DNA from: Trueperaceae bacterium
Lineage (GTDB): Bacteria > Deinococcota > Deinococci > Deinococcales > Trueperaceae
NCBI GenBank assembly: GCA_020354625.1
Contig: CP070651.1
Location: 3,201,554-3,265,553, forward strand
Length of the DNA stretch: 64,000 bases
Reading direction: 5' to 3'
The translations under genes and the position numbers were made by a program. A model generated the notes under the pieces. That model saw nothing but the letters and a program-made list of their open reading frames with translations. It did not search any database and had not been told where the DNA came from. Numbering within the stretch: position 1 is the first letter of the stretch; the number at the start of each line of letters is the position of its first letter. This document shows positions 35,249 to 44,497 of this stretch, piece by piece.

Positions 35249-36696
35249 CAGAGATCGTCGAAGCGTAACGTCTGATCGGCTTCGATGGGCTCGAGCTCAA
35301 AAAGGCCCCGCCGCGAACTGTGACCTTCCCCAGGACGGTCGGCACGGCGGCGCCTGGCCACTCCCTCTTCGCCGGTACCCTCAGCAATCACCTCGTAAAG
35401 GATCGCCACCTTGCCCTCGATGCGGCGCAAGATCCTACCGAGACGCTGAACGTGCTCGCGGCGCGAACCCGTTCCCGACAGCACGACTGCGATATTCGCC
35501 TCGGGCACATCGACACCCTCGTTGAGCACCCTCGAAGTAACGATACGCGGATAGCCCCCCTGGCGGAAGGCCTGCAAGATCGCATGTCGTTCTTTGACGG
35601 CCGTCTGGTGCGTCACAGCAGGGATAAAGAAGGTCTGGGAAATGCGGTAGACAGTCGCGTTGTCATCCGTGAAAATGAGCACCCGGTCCTGGTGGTGCCG
35701 GGCCAGCAGATCGGCGAGCACCCGCAGCTTGGCTTCTGTCCCAAAGGCGATCTTGCGCGCCTTGCGGTGAGCCAACATGGCAGAGCGACCCTCTCTTGAG
35801 CGCCCGCTGGCCTTCACAAAGGCCTGCCAACCCTCGAGCGAGCCGAGTCGGATACCGGCACGTGCGAGAAAGCCGTTTCGCTGGTCGATCAGCTCATCGT
35901 ATTCGCTGCGTTCACGCCTTGAAAGCCCCACCTTGATCTGCCTGACCTCATGAGTCGACAGGGCAGTTCCGGCGAGCTCCTCTGGGGCCTTGCGGTAGAC
36001 GATCGATCCGATCAGCCCGTCGAGATCGACGTGCCGGTTGTCGCTTCGCTCCGGCGTAGCCGTGAGCCCCAAACGGTACGGCGCCAACGAGTACTCGGCG
36101 ACGGTTCGAAAGAACTCGCCCGGAAGGTGATGGCATTCGTCGAAGATAAGCAGGCCATAGCGGTTGCCGATTTTCTCGGCAAAGATCGCCGCGCTGTCGT
36201 AGGTGGCGACCAGAAGCGGGCTCTCATCTTTCGAGCCACCACCGAGGAGCCCGATCTCAACGTCTGGAAAGGCAGCTTTCAGATGAGCGTACCACTGATG
36301 CATGAGGTCTAAGGTCGGAACCACGATCAGGCTGCTACGGGGAGTCGCCTGCAGGGCGAGTTGGGCCAAGTAGGTCTTCCCCGCACCAGTCGGTAAAACA
36401 ACCACACCTTGCCGTCCGTGGTGCAACCAGGCCCGAAGCGCTTCTCGCTGGTGGGGATAGGGCTCGAGCACGAGCGAGGGGCTCAGCTCGAGGGTCTCGA
36501 AGGCGCGCGCCCGGTCGACGATATCCCCCCCCTCGGCCTGTACCACCTCACAGAGCCGACGGTAGCGATAAGCCGGCAGCCTGAATCGCTCGATTCGGTC
36601 ATCCCAATCGGCAAAATCGAGCCAATTCTTACCCTTGGGAGGTGGATGCAGGATCAGGGTACCCCGCTGGTAGGTAAGCGTAGATTTTCGAGGCAC
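35248..36696 (-). CDS. XPB-family DNA repair helicase (superfamily 2)
   Basis: This 482-residue protein has an N-terminal damage-recognition-like region (1-70), then motif Ia and the Walker A LPTGAGKT (101-108), LLIFDECHH (183-190), LTATPERSD and a C-terminal RecA fold with ILIFTDDNATVYRI and VQRLGRILRR. This is the short archaeal/bacterial XPB form. With Bax1 it is thought to open and nick DNA at lesions. The start is GTG, 9 bases after a TACAAT box on the minus strand. The pair forms a two-gene operon. Confidence 0.92.
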   Translation of the reverse strand: MPRKSTLTYQRGTLILHPPPKGKNWLDFADWDDRIERFRLPAYRYRRLCEVVQAEGGDIVDRARAFETLELSPSLVLEPYPHQREALRAWLHHGRQGVVVLPTGAGKTYLAQLALQATPRSSLIVVPTLDLMHQWYAHLKAAFPDVEIGLLGGGSKDESPLLVATYDSAAIFAEKIGNRYGLLIFDECHHLPGEFFRTVAEYSLAPYRLGLTATPERSDNRHVDLDGLIGSIVYRKAPEELAGTALSTHEVRQIKVGLSRRERSEYDELIDQRNGFLARAGIRLGSLEGWQAFVKASGRSREGRSAMLAHRKARKIAFGTEAKLRVLADLLARHHQDRVLIFTDDNATVYRISQTFFIPAVTHQTAVKERHAILQAFRQGGYPRIVTSRVLNEGVDVPEANIAVVLSGTGSRREHVQRLGRILRRIEGKVAILYEVIAEGTGEEGVARRRRADRPGEGHSSRRGLFELEPIEADQTLRFDDL

Positions 36697-36958
36697 GGTC
36701 CCGCTATTGTATCACCTCGATTCACGCACTCGATTGCCGGACAAGCGACAGGGACACCCTCAGGCGAAGTCGTCTCGCGTGTCTGTTTTTTTGCCTGGTC
36801 GCGCTCGGCGGGAAAACCCTCGGAGTCACCCGGGTCCTCAGTCTATTTTGAGATCAGATGCGAACCGCCTTCAAGGAGGCTTCTCAAAACTTATTCTCAA
36901 AATGTCTCATCAAGATTGGGTAAGCTTGGGGTGTGGAGAGAGGAACCGACACATCCCC

Positions 36959-37636
36959 ATGAAAGACCGCCTCATCGATATCGCCTTGCTCACCACTTTG
37001 GTGGTAGTCGGTTTCGCGATTATGTGGACGCTGTTTACGCTCGGCGGCGACTCGAGTGCGAACCGCACCGAGCAACCAGACGAACGTCCACCTACACTGT
37101 CACAAGATAGCGACATCGTCCCTATCGCGCCCGAAGAGCTGGCACCGACTACTCCGGCACCCTCGATCCCGCTTGTCAGCGATACCTTGAGCGGTACCCC
37201 CACCCCGGTCAGCCCAGAGGAGCCCCCTCCCGAACCCGAACCACCTGCCAGCCGGCCAGAGCCAGAGACGATTGCTGTAACCCCAGAACCACCTGTCGCC
37301 GAGGCGCCCACCCCGAGCCCGGTGGTGCGAGCTGAAGGCGCCGTCGTGCTCCAACGCATCGGCTTCAGCTTCGTAACAGGCGGTGCAGGCGCTTGCGGCG
37401 TCACCCTGGAAGCCTGGAAGCATATCGCGGTGAGCCGTGAACTCCTGGCCGAATACGGCTGCGGGGCAGAACTAACGCTCACCCTCGACGAGGAGATCGC
37501 CGGCCGGACCAGCTTCCAAGCCGTCATCGGCGACACCATGAACCCCACCCACAGCTCGACCGCCAACATCTACGTCGGCCAGGAAGAACCGGCCCTGGAG
37601 TACGGGGTCACCACCGGGGCGCTCGGTAGCCCCTAA
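36959..37636 (+). CDS. Membrane-anchored proline-rich protein with C-terminal double-psi beta-barrel (3D/RlpA-like)
   Basis: The protein has 225 residues from ATG 36959; an ATG at 36902 is an alternative. It has a short cytoplasmic end, one membrane segment (about 8-26), a long Pro/Glu/Thr-rich spacer (about 35-120) and a C-terminal domain with GACGVTLEAWKHIAVS and GDTMNPTHSSTANIYVG. This resembles 3D and RlpA-type barrels that act on peptidoglycan. The spacer could cross the periplasm or cell wall. Enzymatic activity is not proven; the DTM motif is present but other catalytic residues are uncertain. It is convergent with sdhB. Confidence 0.72.
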   Translation: MKDRLIDIALLTTLVVVGFAIMWTLFTLGGDSSANRTEQPDERPPTLSQDSDIVPIAPEELAPTTPAPSIPLVSDTLSGTPTPVSPEEPPPEPEPPASRPEPETIAVTPEPPVAEAPTPSPVVRAEGAVVLQRIGFSFVTGGAGACGVTLEAWKHIAVSRELLAEYGCGAELTLTLDEEIAGRTSFQAVIGDTMNPTHSSTANIYVGQEEPALEYGVTTGALGSP

Positions 37637-37689
37637 GGAAACGTCTGCTCCAACAATCGGGGGAGGTCATCCGTCACGCTAACGCTCGA

Positions 37690-37711
37690 GGTGATGGGTG
37701 ATGCGTAATGG
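37690..37711. repeat. Short TRATGRG heptamer run (copy 3, half element)
   Basis: Three heptamers (TGATGGG, TGATGCG, TAATGGA) lie just before the bidirectional terminator. No right arm is present, so this looks like a solo half of the repeat family. Confidence 0.7.
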
Positions 37712-37716
37712 AATTC

Positions 37717-37753
37717 CTGTTTTTTGACCCGGCTGCGCCAGGTCAAAAAACAG
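37717..37753. terminator. Bidirectional intrinsic terminator between the DPBB gene and sdhB
   Basis: CTGTTTTTTGACC (37717-37729) is perfectly mirrored by GGTCAAAAAACAG (37741-37753), with an 11-base loop that holds a small GC stem. The A/T runs on both sides give U-tracts in both directions, as fits its place between convergent genes. Confidence 0.9.
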
Positions 37754-37768
37754 CTTGATAAAGGGTCG

Positions 37769-38467
37769 TTACGATGTCCGCCAAAGGAGCACCCGCTTGA
37801 CGTCCTCGATCGCCTTGGTAACGGGTATGTCGCGCGGACAGGCCTCGGTACAGTTATAGGCGGTACGGCAGCGCCATAGACCGTTGGGCTGGTTCAAAAC
37901 CTCGAGCCGCTGATCGGTCCCTCGGTCGCGCGAGTCGAAGATAAAGCGGTGGGCGTTGACGATCGCAGCCGGCCCGAGGTAGCGACCGTTGACCCAAAAT
38001 ACAGGGCAACTGGTGGTACAACACGCACAGAGGATGCACTTGGTGCTGGCGTCGAAGATCTCGCGTTCTTCTGGGCTCTGGAGGCGCTCACCAGCCGGAA
38101 CCGGATCATCGTTGATAAAGTAGGGGAGCACCGCTTCGTAGGAGTCGAAGAACGACTCCATATCGACGATCAGATCCTTTTCGACGGGCAGGCCACGGAT
38201 CGGTTCGATCGCAATATCGTTGCCGAGGTCTTTGATCAGCACCTTGCACGCCAAACGATTGACGCCGTTGATGAGCATGGCATCCGAACCACAGATGCCG
38301 TGTGCGCAACTGCGCCGGTAGGACAGGGAGCCATCTTGCTCCCATTTGATCTCATTCAATACGTCCAAAACACGATCCATGGGGTTCGCTTCGAGCCGAT
38401 ACTCTGTCCATCTCGATCGCTTGTCTTTCTCGGGATCGAAGCGTTTGATTTTGACGGTAATCTGCAT
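37769..38467 (-). CDS. sdhB: Succinate dehydrogenase iron-sulfur subunit
   Basis: This 232-residue protein has the 2Fe-2S cysteines in RRSCAHGICGSDAM and NRLAC, and the 4Fe-4S/3Fe-4S cysteines in CILCACCTTSCPVF and CRTAYNCTEACPRDI. It passes electrons from FAD in SdhA to quinone at SdhC/SdhD. It is the last gene of sdhC-sdhD-sdhA-sdhB and ends at the bidirectional terminator. Confidence 0.97.
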   Translation of the reverse strand: MQITVKIKRFDPEKDKRSRWTEYRLEANPMDRVLDVLNEIKWEQDGSLSYRRSCAHGICGSDAMLINGVNRLACKVLIKDLGNDIAIEPIRGLPVEKDLIVDMESFFDSYEAVLPYFINDDPVPAGERLQSPEEREIFDASTKCILCACCTTSCPVFWVNGRYLGPAAIVNAHRFIFDSRDRGTDQRLEVLNQPNGLWRCRTAYNCTEACPRDIPVTKAIEDVKRVLLWRTS

Positions 38468-38477
38468 CCGGGCTCCT

Positions 38478-40217
38478 CTAGTAGACGCGGGGTTTCGGCT
38501 CGTACTTCCCGAGCGTTACCGGCTTGAAATCGATTCGGACGCCGTCCCCTTCTCGGTAAATCAGCGTGTGTTTGAGCCAGGAATCGTCATCCCGTTCCTT
38601 ATAGTCCTCGCGCGAGTGCGCACCCCGCGATTCGGTGCGGTTCAGGGCGCCGTGGACGAGTTGTTCGGCGTTGTCGAGCAAGAAGCCGAGCTCCACAGCC
38701 TCCATCAGCTCGGTATTGTACTGCTGCCCACCATCTTCGACCCCAACCGACTGGTAGCGCTCCTTGAGTTCACGTAAGATCTCCACCTGGCGGCTGAGCG
38801 TCTCTTGGGTACGAAACACCGAGGCGTGATCCATCATAGTGGTCTGCAACTCCTTGCGGATGTGCGCCACTTTCTCTTTACCGAGTCCGTGACGCAAGCG
38901 CTGAAGCAGTTCATGAGTGTAGTCCTGTACCGTCTTGGGGAGCTCGCCATACGGAGAAGCAGCTGCAAAGCGAGCCGCATTGACCCCCGCGCGCCGACCG
39001 AACACGATGAGATCACCGAGCGAGTTCGTCCCCAAACGGTTGGCCCCGTGGAGGCTGGCGCAAGCGACCTCGCCCGCGGCATAGAGTCCTGGAACCACGG
39101 TGTCGTTACCGTCTCTGATCACTTCGGTATCGATATTGGTGGGAATGCCACCCATAGCGTAGTGGGCAGTAGGTTGAACCGGGACGGGCTCGGTAACGGG
39201 GTCTACCCCGAGATAGATACGGGCAAACTCGGTGATGTCGGGTAGCCTCGACTCGATGATCTCGCGATCGATATGGGTGAGATCGAGGTGGATATAGTCC
39301 TTATCCGGCCCCACGCCGTTCCCATCGCGAATCTCGAAATACATGGCCCGGGAGACCATATCGCGGGGTGCCAGGTCCTTGATGGTGGGCGCATAACGTT
39401 CCATGAACCGTTCTCCAGAGCCGTTGCGGAGAATACCGCCCTCTCCCCGCGCCCCCTCGGTCAGCAGCACCCCGATTCTGTAGAGTCCCGTCGGATGAAA
39501 CTGGTAGAACTCGGGATCCTCAATCGGGATCCCCCGGCGGTACACCACGCTCATCAAGTCACCCGTCAAAGCGTGAGCATTCGAGGTGACCTTGAACATG
39601 CGGCCGTTCCCTCCAGAAGCGATCACCGTCGACTTAGCATGGAAGGTGTGGAGCTCGCCGGTCGCAAGCTCAAAAGCCACCACGCCGCGGCACTCCCCAT
39701 CGACAATCACGATGTCGAGGACATGGAACTCATTGAAGAAAGTCACGTTGTCCTTGATCGACTGTTGATACAGGGTCTGGAGAATCATGTGGCCGGTACG
39801 GTCGGCGGCGTAACAGGCCCGTTCGACGGCGGATTTGCCGAACTCCCGGGTGTGGCCGCCGAACTTGCGTTGGGCGATGCGCCCATCAGGCGTCCGACTA
39901 AAGGGTAGGCCCATGTGCTCAAGCTCGTACACAGCGTCGATCACCTCGTAGGCGAACGCCTCGGCGACGTCTTGGTCGGTCAGGTAGTCCCCCCCTTTGA
40001 TGGTGTCGAAGGCGTGCCATTCAGGGCGGTCTTCGGTGATATTTCCGAGGGCGGCTCCGACCCCGCCCTGGGCAGCACCCGTGTGCGAGCGGGTCGGGTA
40101 GAGCTTCGAGATGACCGCCACCGAGACGTTGGGGTTCTGCGCGGCGTAGCGTGCCGCCATCAACCCCGCCCCTCCGGCGCCGACCACGATGACATCGTAT
40201 CTGTGTGCCCGTTTCAT
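38478..40217 (-). CDS. sdhA: Succinate dehydrogenase flavoprotein subunit
   Basis: This 579-residue protein has an N-terminal Rossmann FAD site ([12 protein letters not shown]) and the covalent FAD histidine in [11 protein letters not shown] (His45). Substrate and cap residues lie around [19 protein letters not shown] and [14 protein letters not shown]. It oxidises succinate to fumarate in the TCA cycle on the cytoplasmic face of the membrane. GGGGAG precedes the ATG. sdhB follows 10 bp downstream. Confidence 0.97.
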   Translation of the reverse strand: MKRAHRYDVIVVGAGGAGLMAARYAAQNPNVSVAVISKLYPTRSHTGAAQGGVGAALGNITEDRPEWHAFDTIKGGDYLTDQDVAEAFAYEVIDAVYELEHMGLPFSRTPDGRIAQRKFGGHTREFGKSAVERACYAADRTGHMILQTLYQQSIKDNVTFFNEFHVLDIVIVDGECRGVVAFELATGELHTFHAKSTVIASGGNGRMFKVTSNAHALTGDLMSVVYRRGIPIEDPEFYQFHPTGLYRIGVLLTEGARGEGGILRNGSGERFMERYAPTIKDLAPRDMVSRAMYFEIRDGNGVGPDKDYIHLDLTHIDREIIESRLPDITEFARIYLGVDPVTEPVPVQPTAHYAMGGIPTNIDTEVIRDGNDTVVPGLYAAGEVACASLHGANRLGTNSLGDLIVFGRRAGVNAARFAAASPYGELPKTVQDYTHELLQRLRHGLGKEKVAHIRKELQTTMMDHASVFRTQETLSRQVEILRELKERYQSVGVEDGGQQYNTELMEAVELGFLLDNAEQLVHGALNRTESRGAHSREDYKERDDDSWLKHTLIYREGDGVRIDFKPVTLGKYEPKPRVY

Positions 40218-40246
40218 GATAACGCTCCCCGTATCCCGCTTCGCCA

Positions 40247-40276
40247 GTCGCTAATTACTGTGTCGCTAATTACTGT
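40247..40276. repeat. Tandem exact duplication of 15 bp at the sdhD end
   Basis: GTCGCTAATTACTGT occurs twice back to back (40247-40261 and 40262-40276). The copy nearer sdhD holds its stop codon and last residues. It looks like a recent slippage event. Confidence 0.85.
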
Positions 40277-40694
40277 GTTGTAGGCCACGTACCGCATCCC
40301 CCATCTCTTCGAACGAAAAGGCCCAGAGCGTCATGACCCCCAAAACGAAGATGACAGCAGCCACCGTAAAGAGCACGACTTTGGCCCAAAAGCGCCTCCC
40401 AGGCCTCTGAATATAGTCTTCGAGGCTGTAGCGGAGCCCGTTGATGCCGTGCAGCATGGCGAACCCCAGCAAGAACGAATCGTAGATCTTGACCCAGCTT
40501 TTCGAAAAGCGCTTGGCAACGTAGGCGTAGTCGACATCGGCCACGTTGATCTGAATGTTGTTGAAAAACATGTGGCCGAAGACGAGAAAGATCAAAAAGA
40601 GACCCGAGATGCGCATGAACACCCACCAAGCGAGCTCGCTGTTGGTGCTATAGACCGCCCTCGCCTCGCTCAGCGTTTTCGGCTTCACCGCCAT
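40266..40694 (-). CDS. sdhD: Succinate dehydrogenase membrane anchor subunit SdhD
   Basis: This 142-residue protein has three membrane segments, with FGHMFFNN in the first and SFLLGFAMLHGINGLRYSLEDY in the second; the latter histidine is the expected heme b ligand. It anchors the enzyme and contributes to the quinone site. Its ATG overlaps the sdhC stop by one base (TAATG). Confidence 0.88.
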   Translation of the reverse strand: MAVKPKTLSEARAVYSTNSELAWWVFMRISGLFLIFLVFGHMFFNNIQINVADVDYAYVAKRFSKSWVKIYDSFLLGFAMLHGINGLRYSLEDYIQRPGRRFWAKVVLFTVAAVIFVLGVMTLWAFSFEEMGDAVRGLQHSN

Positions 40695-41053
40695 TAGACG
40701 CCTCCAAAAATCTCAGGGATGACCTTGACGAGCACGGGTATGCCGATCGCTGTAGTCAAAACGAGTACGCCATACCACATGGCGCGCTGGTAACGGATTC
40801 CCCACTCGGAAAAGTCCATGATGATGATCCTGAGACCATTGAGTGCGTGGTAGACGACGCCTGCCATGACCAGCACCAGGCCGATACGAAAGGGCCACTG
40901 ATGGTAGAAGGCCAAAAACGTGTTGAAGGGACCGTCGGGGCCATACATGACTAGACTGATATCGAGCACATGGATAATCAGATAGAGTGCGATCGCCACA
41001 CCGGAAAGCCTGTGTAACAGAAAAGCCCACTGACCTTCTTTACCTCGGTACAT
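40694..41053 (-). CDS. sdhC: Succinate dehydrogenase cytochrome b subunit SdhC
   Basis: The protein has 119 residues from ATG 41053, behind a strong GGAGGAG; the open frame extends upstream without a good start. Three membrane segments include QWAFLLHRLSGVAIALYLIIH, with the typical HRxSG-like motif and a histidine ligand, and VVYHALNGLRIIIMDF. It opens the sdhCDAB operon in the order known from Thermus. Confidence 0.92.
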   Translation of the reverse strand: MYRGKEGQWAFLLHRLSGVAIALYLIIHVLDISLVMYGPDGPFNTFLAFYHQWPFRIGLVLVMAGVVYHALNGLRIIIMDFSEWGIRYQRAMWYGVLVLTTAIGIPVLVKVIPEIFGGV

Positions 41054-41165
41054 ACCATGCTCCTCCTCGCTCGAGCCGGCCGAACTCGCCACCCAACGCG
41101 GCAGCGAAAGACTCCCGCCAGGCACCGAGCGAAAGAGCGGCGCGAGTCAAAATAACACGTCGACT

Positions 41166-41180
41166 TGGTGTTACACACCA
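41166..41180. promoter_or_regulatory. Palindrome upstream of sdhC, possible Crp-family site
   Basis: TGGTGT-TAC-ACACCA is a perfect 6+6 palindrome in the 200-bp gap between the Crp-like regulator gene and sdhC. Its position suits regulation of the sdh operon, but the half-sites do not match the classic TGTGA closely. Confidence 0.35.
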
Positions 41181-41253
41181 CCGTTAAGAGGAAGTGTAGC
41201 ATTCTGTCGAGCCTACAGTTCGTGAGCGGAAGCGAAATTGCACCCATGACGGG

Positions 41254-41937
41254 TCAGGCGTAAAACTCCGCCTGGTCGGTCAACGCTTCGATGTTGAGCC
41301 GGTACTCACCCCGCGTGCCCTCGAGCACGCCTTCGTCACGGAGTTCGGCGATCGCCATCGATACGCTGACGCGGGTCGCCGTGATCATGGAAGCCAACTC
41401 CTCGTGTTTGAGTTCGGTCGACAACTTGACCCAATCTTCGTCCAACACCTCTCCGAAGCGCTCCGCTTGCTCGAGCAACGCCTTGATGACGCGTACTTTC
41501 ACAGGAGCATACGAGTTGCTTAATTGTTCACGACAGTAAAAGAGATGACTGGCCAAAATCTCAGCGAAGGTGAGCGCAAAACTCGGGGCCTCAAGCGACA
41601 TCTTCATAAACTGATCTCGACTGATGGGGCAACTCATGACTTCGGTGAGCGCTACCGCATCGACCCGGTACTGGGCATCGTCTGACAAGAAAGCCTCACC
41701 GATAAAATCGTTCGGACCGCATATCGCCAGGATTCGCTCGCTCCCCGCCGCAGTAGGAGTCACCAACTTCACTTGACCCTGTGCGATCACGTGCAGGTCG
41801 GTAGCAGAATCCCCCGCGTGGAAGATCAGATCGCCCTTACGGTAGCGCCTGTCTGGGCAAACGCGCCTGAAGGTGGACATGTCCTTTTCGCTCACGACGT
41901 TGGTAAAACCGGTGTCTTTGATATACCAAGGCTTCAT
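41254..41937 (-). CDS. Crp/Fnr family transcriptional regulator
   Basis: This 227-residue protein has a cyclic-nucleotide-type sensor barrel (about 20-130, with RKGDLIFHAGDSATDLHVIAQG), a dimer helix and a C-terminal winged helix (HEELASMITATRVSVSMAIAELRDEGVLEG). The effector is not evident; Deinococcota have several such regulators, some of which work without cAMP (for example SdrP). It sits just upstream of sdhCDAB on the same strand and may control it. A strong GAGGAGG precedes the ATG. Confidence 0.92.
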   Translation of the reverse strand: MKPWYIKDTGFTNVVSEKDMSTFRRVCPDRRYRKGDLIFHAGDSATDLHVIAQGQVKLVTPTAAGSERILAICGPNDFIGEAFLSDDAQYRVDAVALTEVMSCPISRDQFMKMSLEAPSFALTFAEILASHLFYCREQLSNSYAPVKVRVIKALLEQAERFGEVLDEDWVKLSTELKHEELASMITATRVSVSMAIAELRDEGVLEGTRGEYRLNIEALTDQAEFYA

Positions 41938-42167
41938 CCGCTAGCCTCCTCACGCCATCTTCGCACCGTAACAGCGACCACGCAAGGGCCTTGTGACCAC
42001 CCTGCTGATCTCGATTCATAAAGCAGGAGCATCTTTCACACCTCACACCCTTGTACGCTACCGGTACAACGCTTGACATAGCACCGTCCCACCAACTCTT
42101 AGTCTATGAAAAACGTGCCCCCCACCCTGCCAGAGCGCTCCTAAGCTATCCCTGAAGTGGTGATACC

Positions 42168-43406
42168 ATGATCGACCGCGACCCAAAAACCACCAAGATC
42201 CGGCTTGTAAGCCCGATCGCCAGATGGCTCGGCAACGCCTCGCCCATCACCCTCTGCGGACTGGCACTCGCCACGCTCCTCAGCCTCGCCCTGGGCCAAT
42301 CCCCCCTCAGCGGAGGCAGCGCACCCGCCCGCTGGATTGCCCCAAAGGATAACGACGGCTTGGTAGCGCTGTTAGCCGACGGGACCGTGGTGTCGGTCTC
42401 CGCAGACGGTGTGTCGGTGCTGGCTCGCTCCTGGCAAAGCGATTCCTTGGTGCCGTGTGGTGACGACTTCCTCGGCATCGACAGCACCGGCCGGATCGCC
42501 CAGCTCGAAAGCGGTTTGACGGGCCCTGAAGTCAGCCCACACAGCACCCCGGCCTGTCTACCCAGTGGGGGGATCGGGGCTCTCTCCAAAGATGCGGACG
42601 CTCTCCTCGTGCTCGACGAGCGGCTCGAGCCACATAGCCGCACCGAGATCGACGCCCTACCTGACGCGGAGCTCGTGGTCACGCAGCTCCGCGACCCGGC
42701 ATCTTATGAACTGGCCCTCCTCACAGATCCCACGACCCGCTACCAACACGGTGTGCTCGGCGACCTGTTCGAAGCGGCCAGCCTCTCGGTATTCGACGCC
42801 GGAGACGCCTCACAGCTCGCAAGCTACACCCTGCCACGATCCTTCGTATTCGAACAGCGGCGCGTGACCCCAGTCGCCTCCGGCCTACTCACCACCCGCT
42901 CGTCGGGCGCGGGGGGCGCGGGGGTCGTCTTGTTTGAGCTCGAAGGGGACACGCTCCGACTCGTAGCCGAAGGTCCCGACATCGGCCTGGGCCACCGCTG
43001 GCTCAACCTTTTTGGAAGTTCAGGTGGCCGGGCTTATTCGGTACGCACCCCGCACATCGGCGGTCCGCTCGAACGCTACACCATCGACCCGACCGAGCCA
43101 CGGCTCGAGGTCGAACGCTTTCAGCTCGGCGTGACCAACCACCGCATCGGCGACCGCAACCTCGACCTCGGTATCCTGTTGCCGCCGGAAGACGCCGGAG
43201 CCGATCTGCTCGCGTTGCCCTCGCGCGACCTCCGCTCGATCCACCTGATCCGCTGCGATCCTATGAGCTGCCGTATCGAGACCGTCTTTTCGTTACGAGG
43301 ACGCCTCAGCAGCAACCTAGCCTTTACCGAAGGTGACGGGGGGCTCGAACTGCTCGCCGCCGACAACAGTCACAACTACTACCGCTTCCCCATCCGAGCA
43401 AAATAA
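42168..43406 (+). CDS. Secreted or membrane-tethered hypothetical protein, beta-rich
   Basis: I do not recognise this 412-residue protein. It has a basic N-terminus, one hydrophobic segment (about residues 26-45, ending LSLALGQS) that could be a signal peptide or anchor, and then repeated beta-strand patterns such as LVALLADGTVVSVSADGVSVL that suggest a propeller. Two cysteines near the end (RCDPMSCR) could form a disulfide. G+C and codon use look like the neighbours. It stands alone downstream of the crp gene on the other strand. Confidence 0.7.
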   Translation: MIDRDPKTTKIRLVSPIARWLGNASPITLCGLALATLLSLALGQSPLSGGSAPARWIAPKDNDGLVALLADGTVVSVSADGVSVLARSWQSDSLVPCGDDFLGIDSTGRIAQLESGLTGPEVSPHSTPACLPSGGIGALSKDADALLVLDERLEPHSRTEIDALPDAELVVTQLRDPASYELALLTDPTTRYQHGVLGDLFEAASLSVFDAGDASQLASYTLPRSFVFEQRRVTPVASGLLTTRSSGAGGAGVVLFELEGDTLRLVAEGPDIGLGHRWLNLFGSSGGRAYSVRTPHIGGPLERYTIDPTEPRLEVERFQLGVTNHRIGDRNLDLGILLPPEDAGADLLALPSRDLRSIHLIRCDPMSCRIETVFSLRGRLSSNLAFTEGDGGLELLAADNSHNYYRFPIRAK

Positions 43407-43520
43407 CTGCCCCACTCGGTAGGCAACTTATGTGTTGTTTCTGGTCTGGGGTAGCCTGACCAGGGCACGACTGATGAGACCCATGTGAGCTTGTGCGACA
43501 CTGCCCTGACAAGCAAACGC

Positions 43521-43526
43521 TAAGCT
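43521..43526 (+). promoter_or_regulatory. Leaderless -10 box of the Cof hydrolase gene
   Basis: TAAGCT lies 6 bases before the ATG at 43533, the spacing seen at other leaderless candidates in the window. Confidence 0.4.
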
Positions 43527-43532
43527 AGAGCC

Positions 43533-44303
43533 ATGCTACTCGCATTCGACTTGGACAAAACGGTCGTCACCCAAGACGGCCGCTTGCCGCCCGCCATTCG
43601 GCAGGCCATTCACAAGGCGCGGGAGGACGGTCACCTCGTTACCGTGCTTACAGGCCGCCCCCAGGTCTCGGCCGCACCCTTTATTCGAGAGCTCGACCTC
43701 ACCGGCCCTTACAGCGTCAATCACGGCGTAAAGGTCCTAGACACCGGTGGGAACACCCTCCGGCACAAGCGCATCTCAGCCAGAGAAGTTAGCCGGCTCC
43801 TGGAAACCTACGGCCGGCGAGCAGACCTCGAGTTCTCTTGTATGCTCGAAGACACGCTCTTTGTCAAAAACCCCCAAGACGCACGCTGGTCCTGGGCCCA
43901 CACCCTGAACCGCCGGCTTGAGAAGTACAATCCGAAGCGCGAGCTCGAGGCCGACAAAATCGTCTTTAGCGCCAACGGCGGCAGCACCCTGCTCGAACGC
44001 GAGATCAGTGAAGAGCACCCCGAGTTCATCACCTACCTCTGGGACGACGGCTACCTGGAAATCACCGGCCCGGAGACGGACAAAGGCGCTGCGCTCGAGC
44101 TGATCGCCGAGACGCTGGGCGTACCACGTCAGCAGACGATCGCTTTCGGAGACGGCCCCAACGACATCACCATGCTCGCTTGGGCCGGGCGCAGCATCGC
44201 GGTCGGACCCGATGCCCACCCCGAGGTGAGGCGGGTGGCCCACGAGCACATCCCCTCTCCCGAGGAGGGGGGCGTGGCAAGCTGGTTGGAAACCAATCTA
44301 TAG
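43533..44303 (+). CDS. Cof-type HAD superfamily hydrolase (phosphatase)
   Basis: This 256-residue protein has motif I FDLDKT (Asp6, Asp8), threonine in VLTGRP, a large C2-type cap, and motif IV FGDGPNDITML. Cof-like phosphatases act on sugar phosphates, FMN or pyridoxal phosphate; the substrate cannot be predicted. Lysine replaces the usual glycine in DLDGT, which leaves the catalytic aspartates intact. Confidence 0.9.
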   Translation: MLLAFDLDKTVVTQDGRLPPAIRQAIHKAREDGHLVTVLTGRPQVSAAPFIRELDLTGPYSVNHGVKVLDTGGNTLRHKRISAREVSRLLETYGRRADLEFSCMLEDTLFVKNPQDARWSWAHTLNRRLEKYNPKRELEADKIVFSANGGSTLLEREISEEHPEFITYLWDDGYLEITGPETDKGAALELIAETLGVPRQQTIAFGDGPNDITMLAWAGRSIAVGPDAHPEVRRVAHEHIPSPEEGGVASWLETNL

Positions 44304-44340
44304 CGCCTGTGGTACGTCAGCTACCCAGCAACGCCGGTTT

Positions 44341-44493
44341 GGTAATGCGTGATGCGTAATGAGTAATGGGTGCTGCGAACACTCGTGGCTGAGCTGAATC
44401 GTTCGTCGATTTTTTACCCATTCCCCATCACCCATTCCCCATTACCCTCTTGCCGTTGACCCACTCATCACTCATAACTCATCCCTCATCACC
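44341..44493. repeat. TRATGRG heptamer inverted-repeat element (copy 4)
   Basis: The left array at 44343-44370 (TAATGCG, TGATGCG, TAATGAG, TAATGGG) runs into TGCTGCGAACACTCG. Two right arrays (TTACCCATTCCCCATCACCC and onward, then CCACTCATCACTCATAACTC and onward) end at 44493. It lies between the convergent Cof hydrolase and iron-permease genes. Confidence 0.85.
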
Positions 44494-44497
44494 GGAC

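Noticed and set aside
42050..42069. Palindrome TTGTAC/GTACAA upstream of the crp gene
   Set aside because: The arms are only 6 bp with a 7-base spacer and no promoter could be placed around them with confidence.
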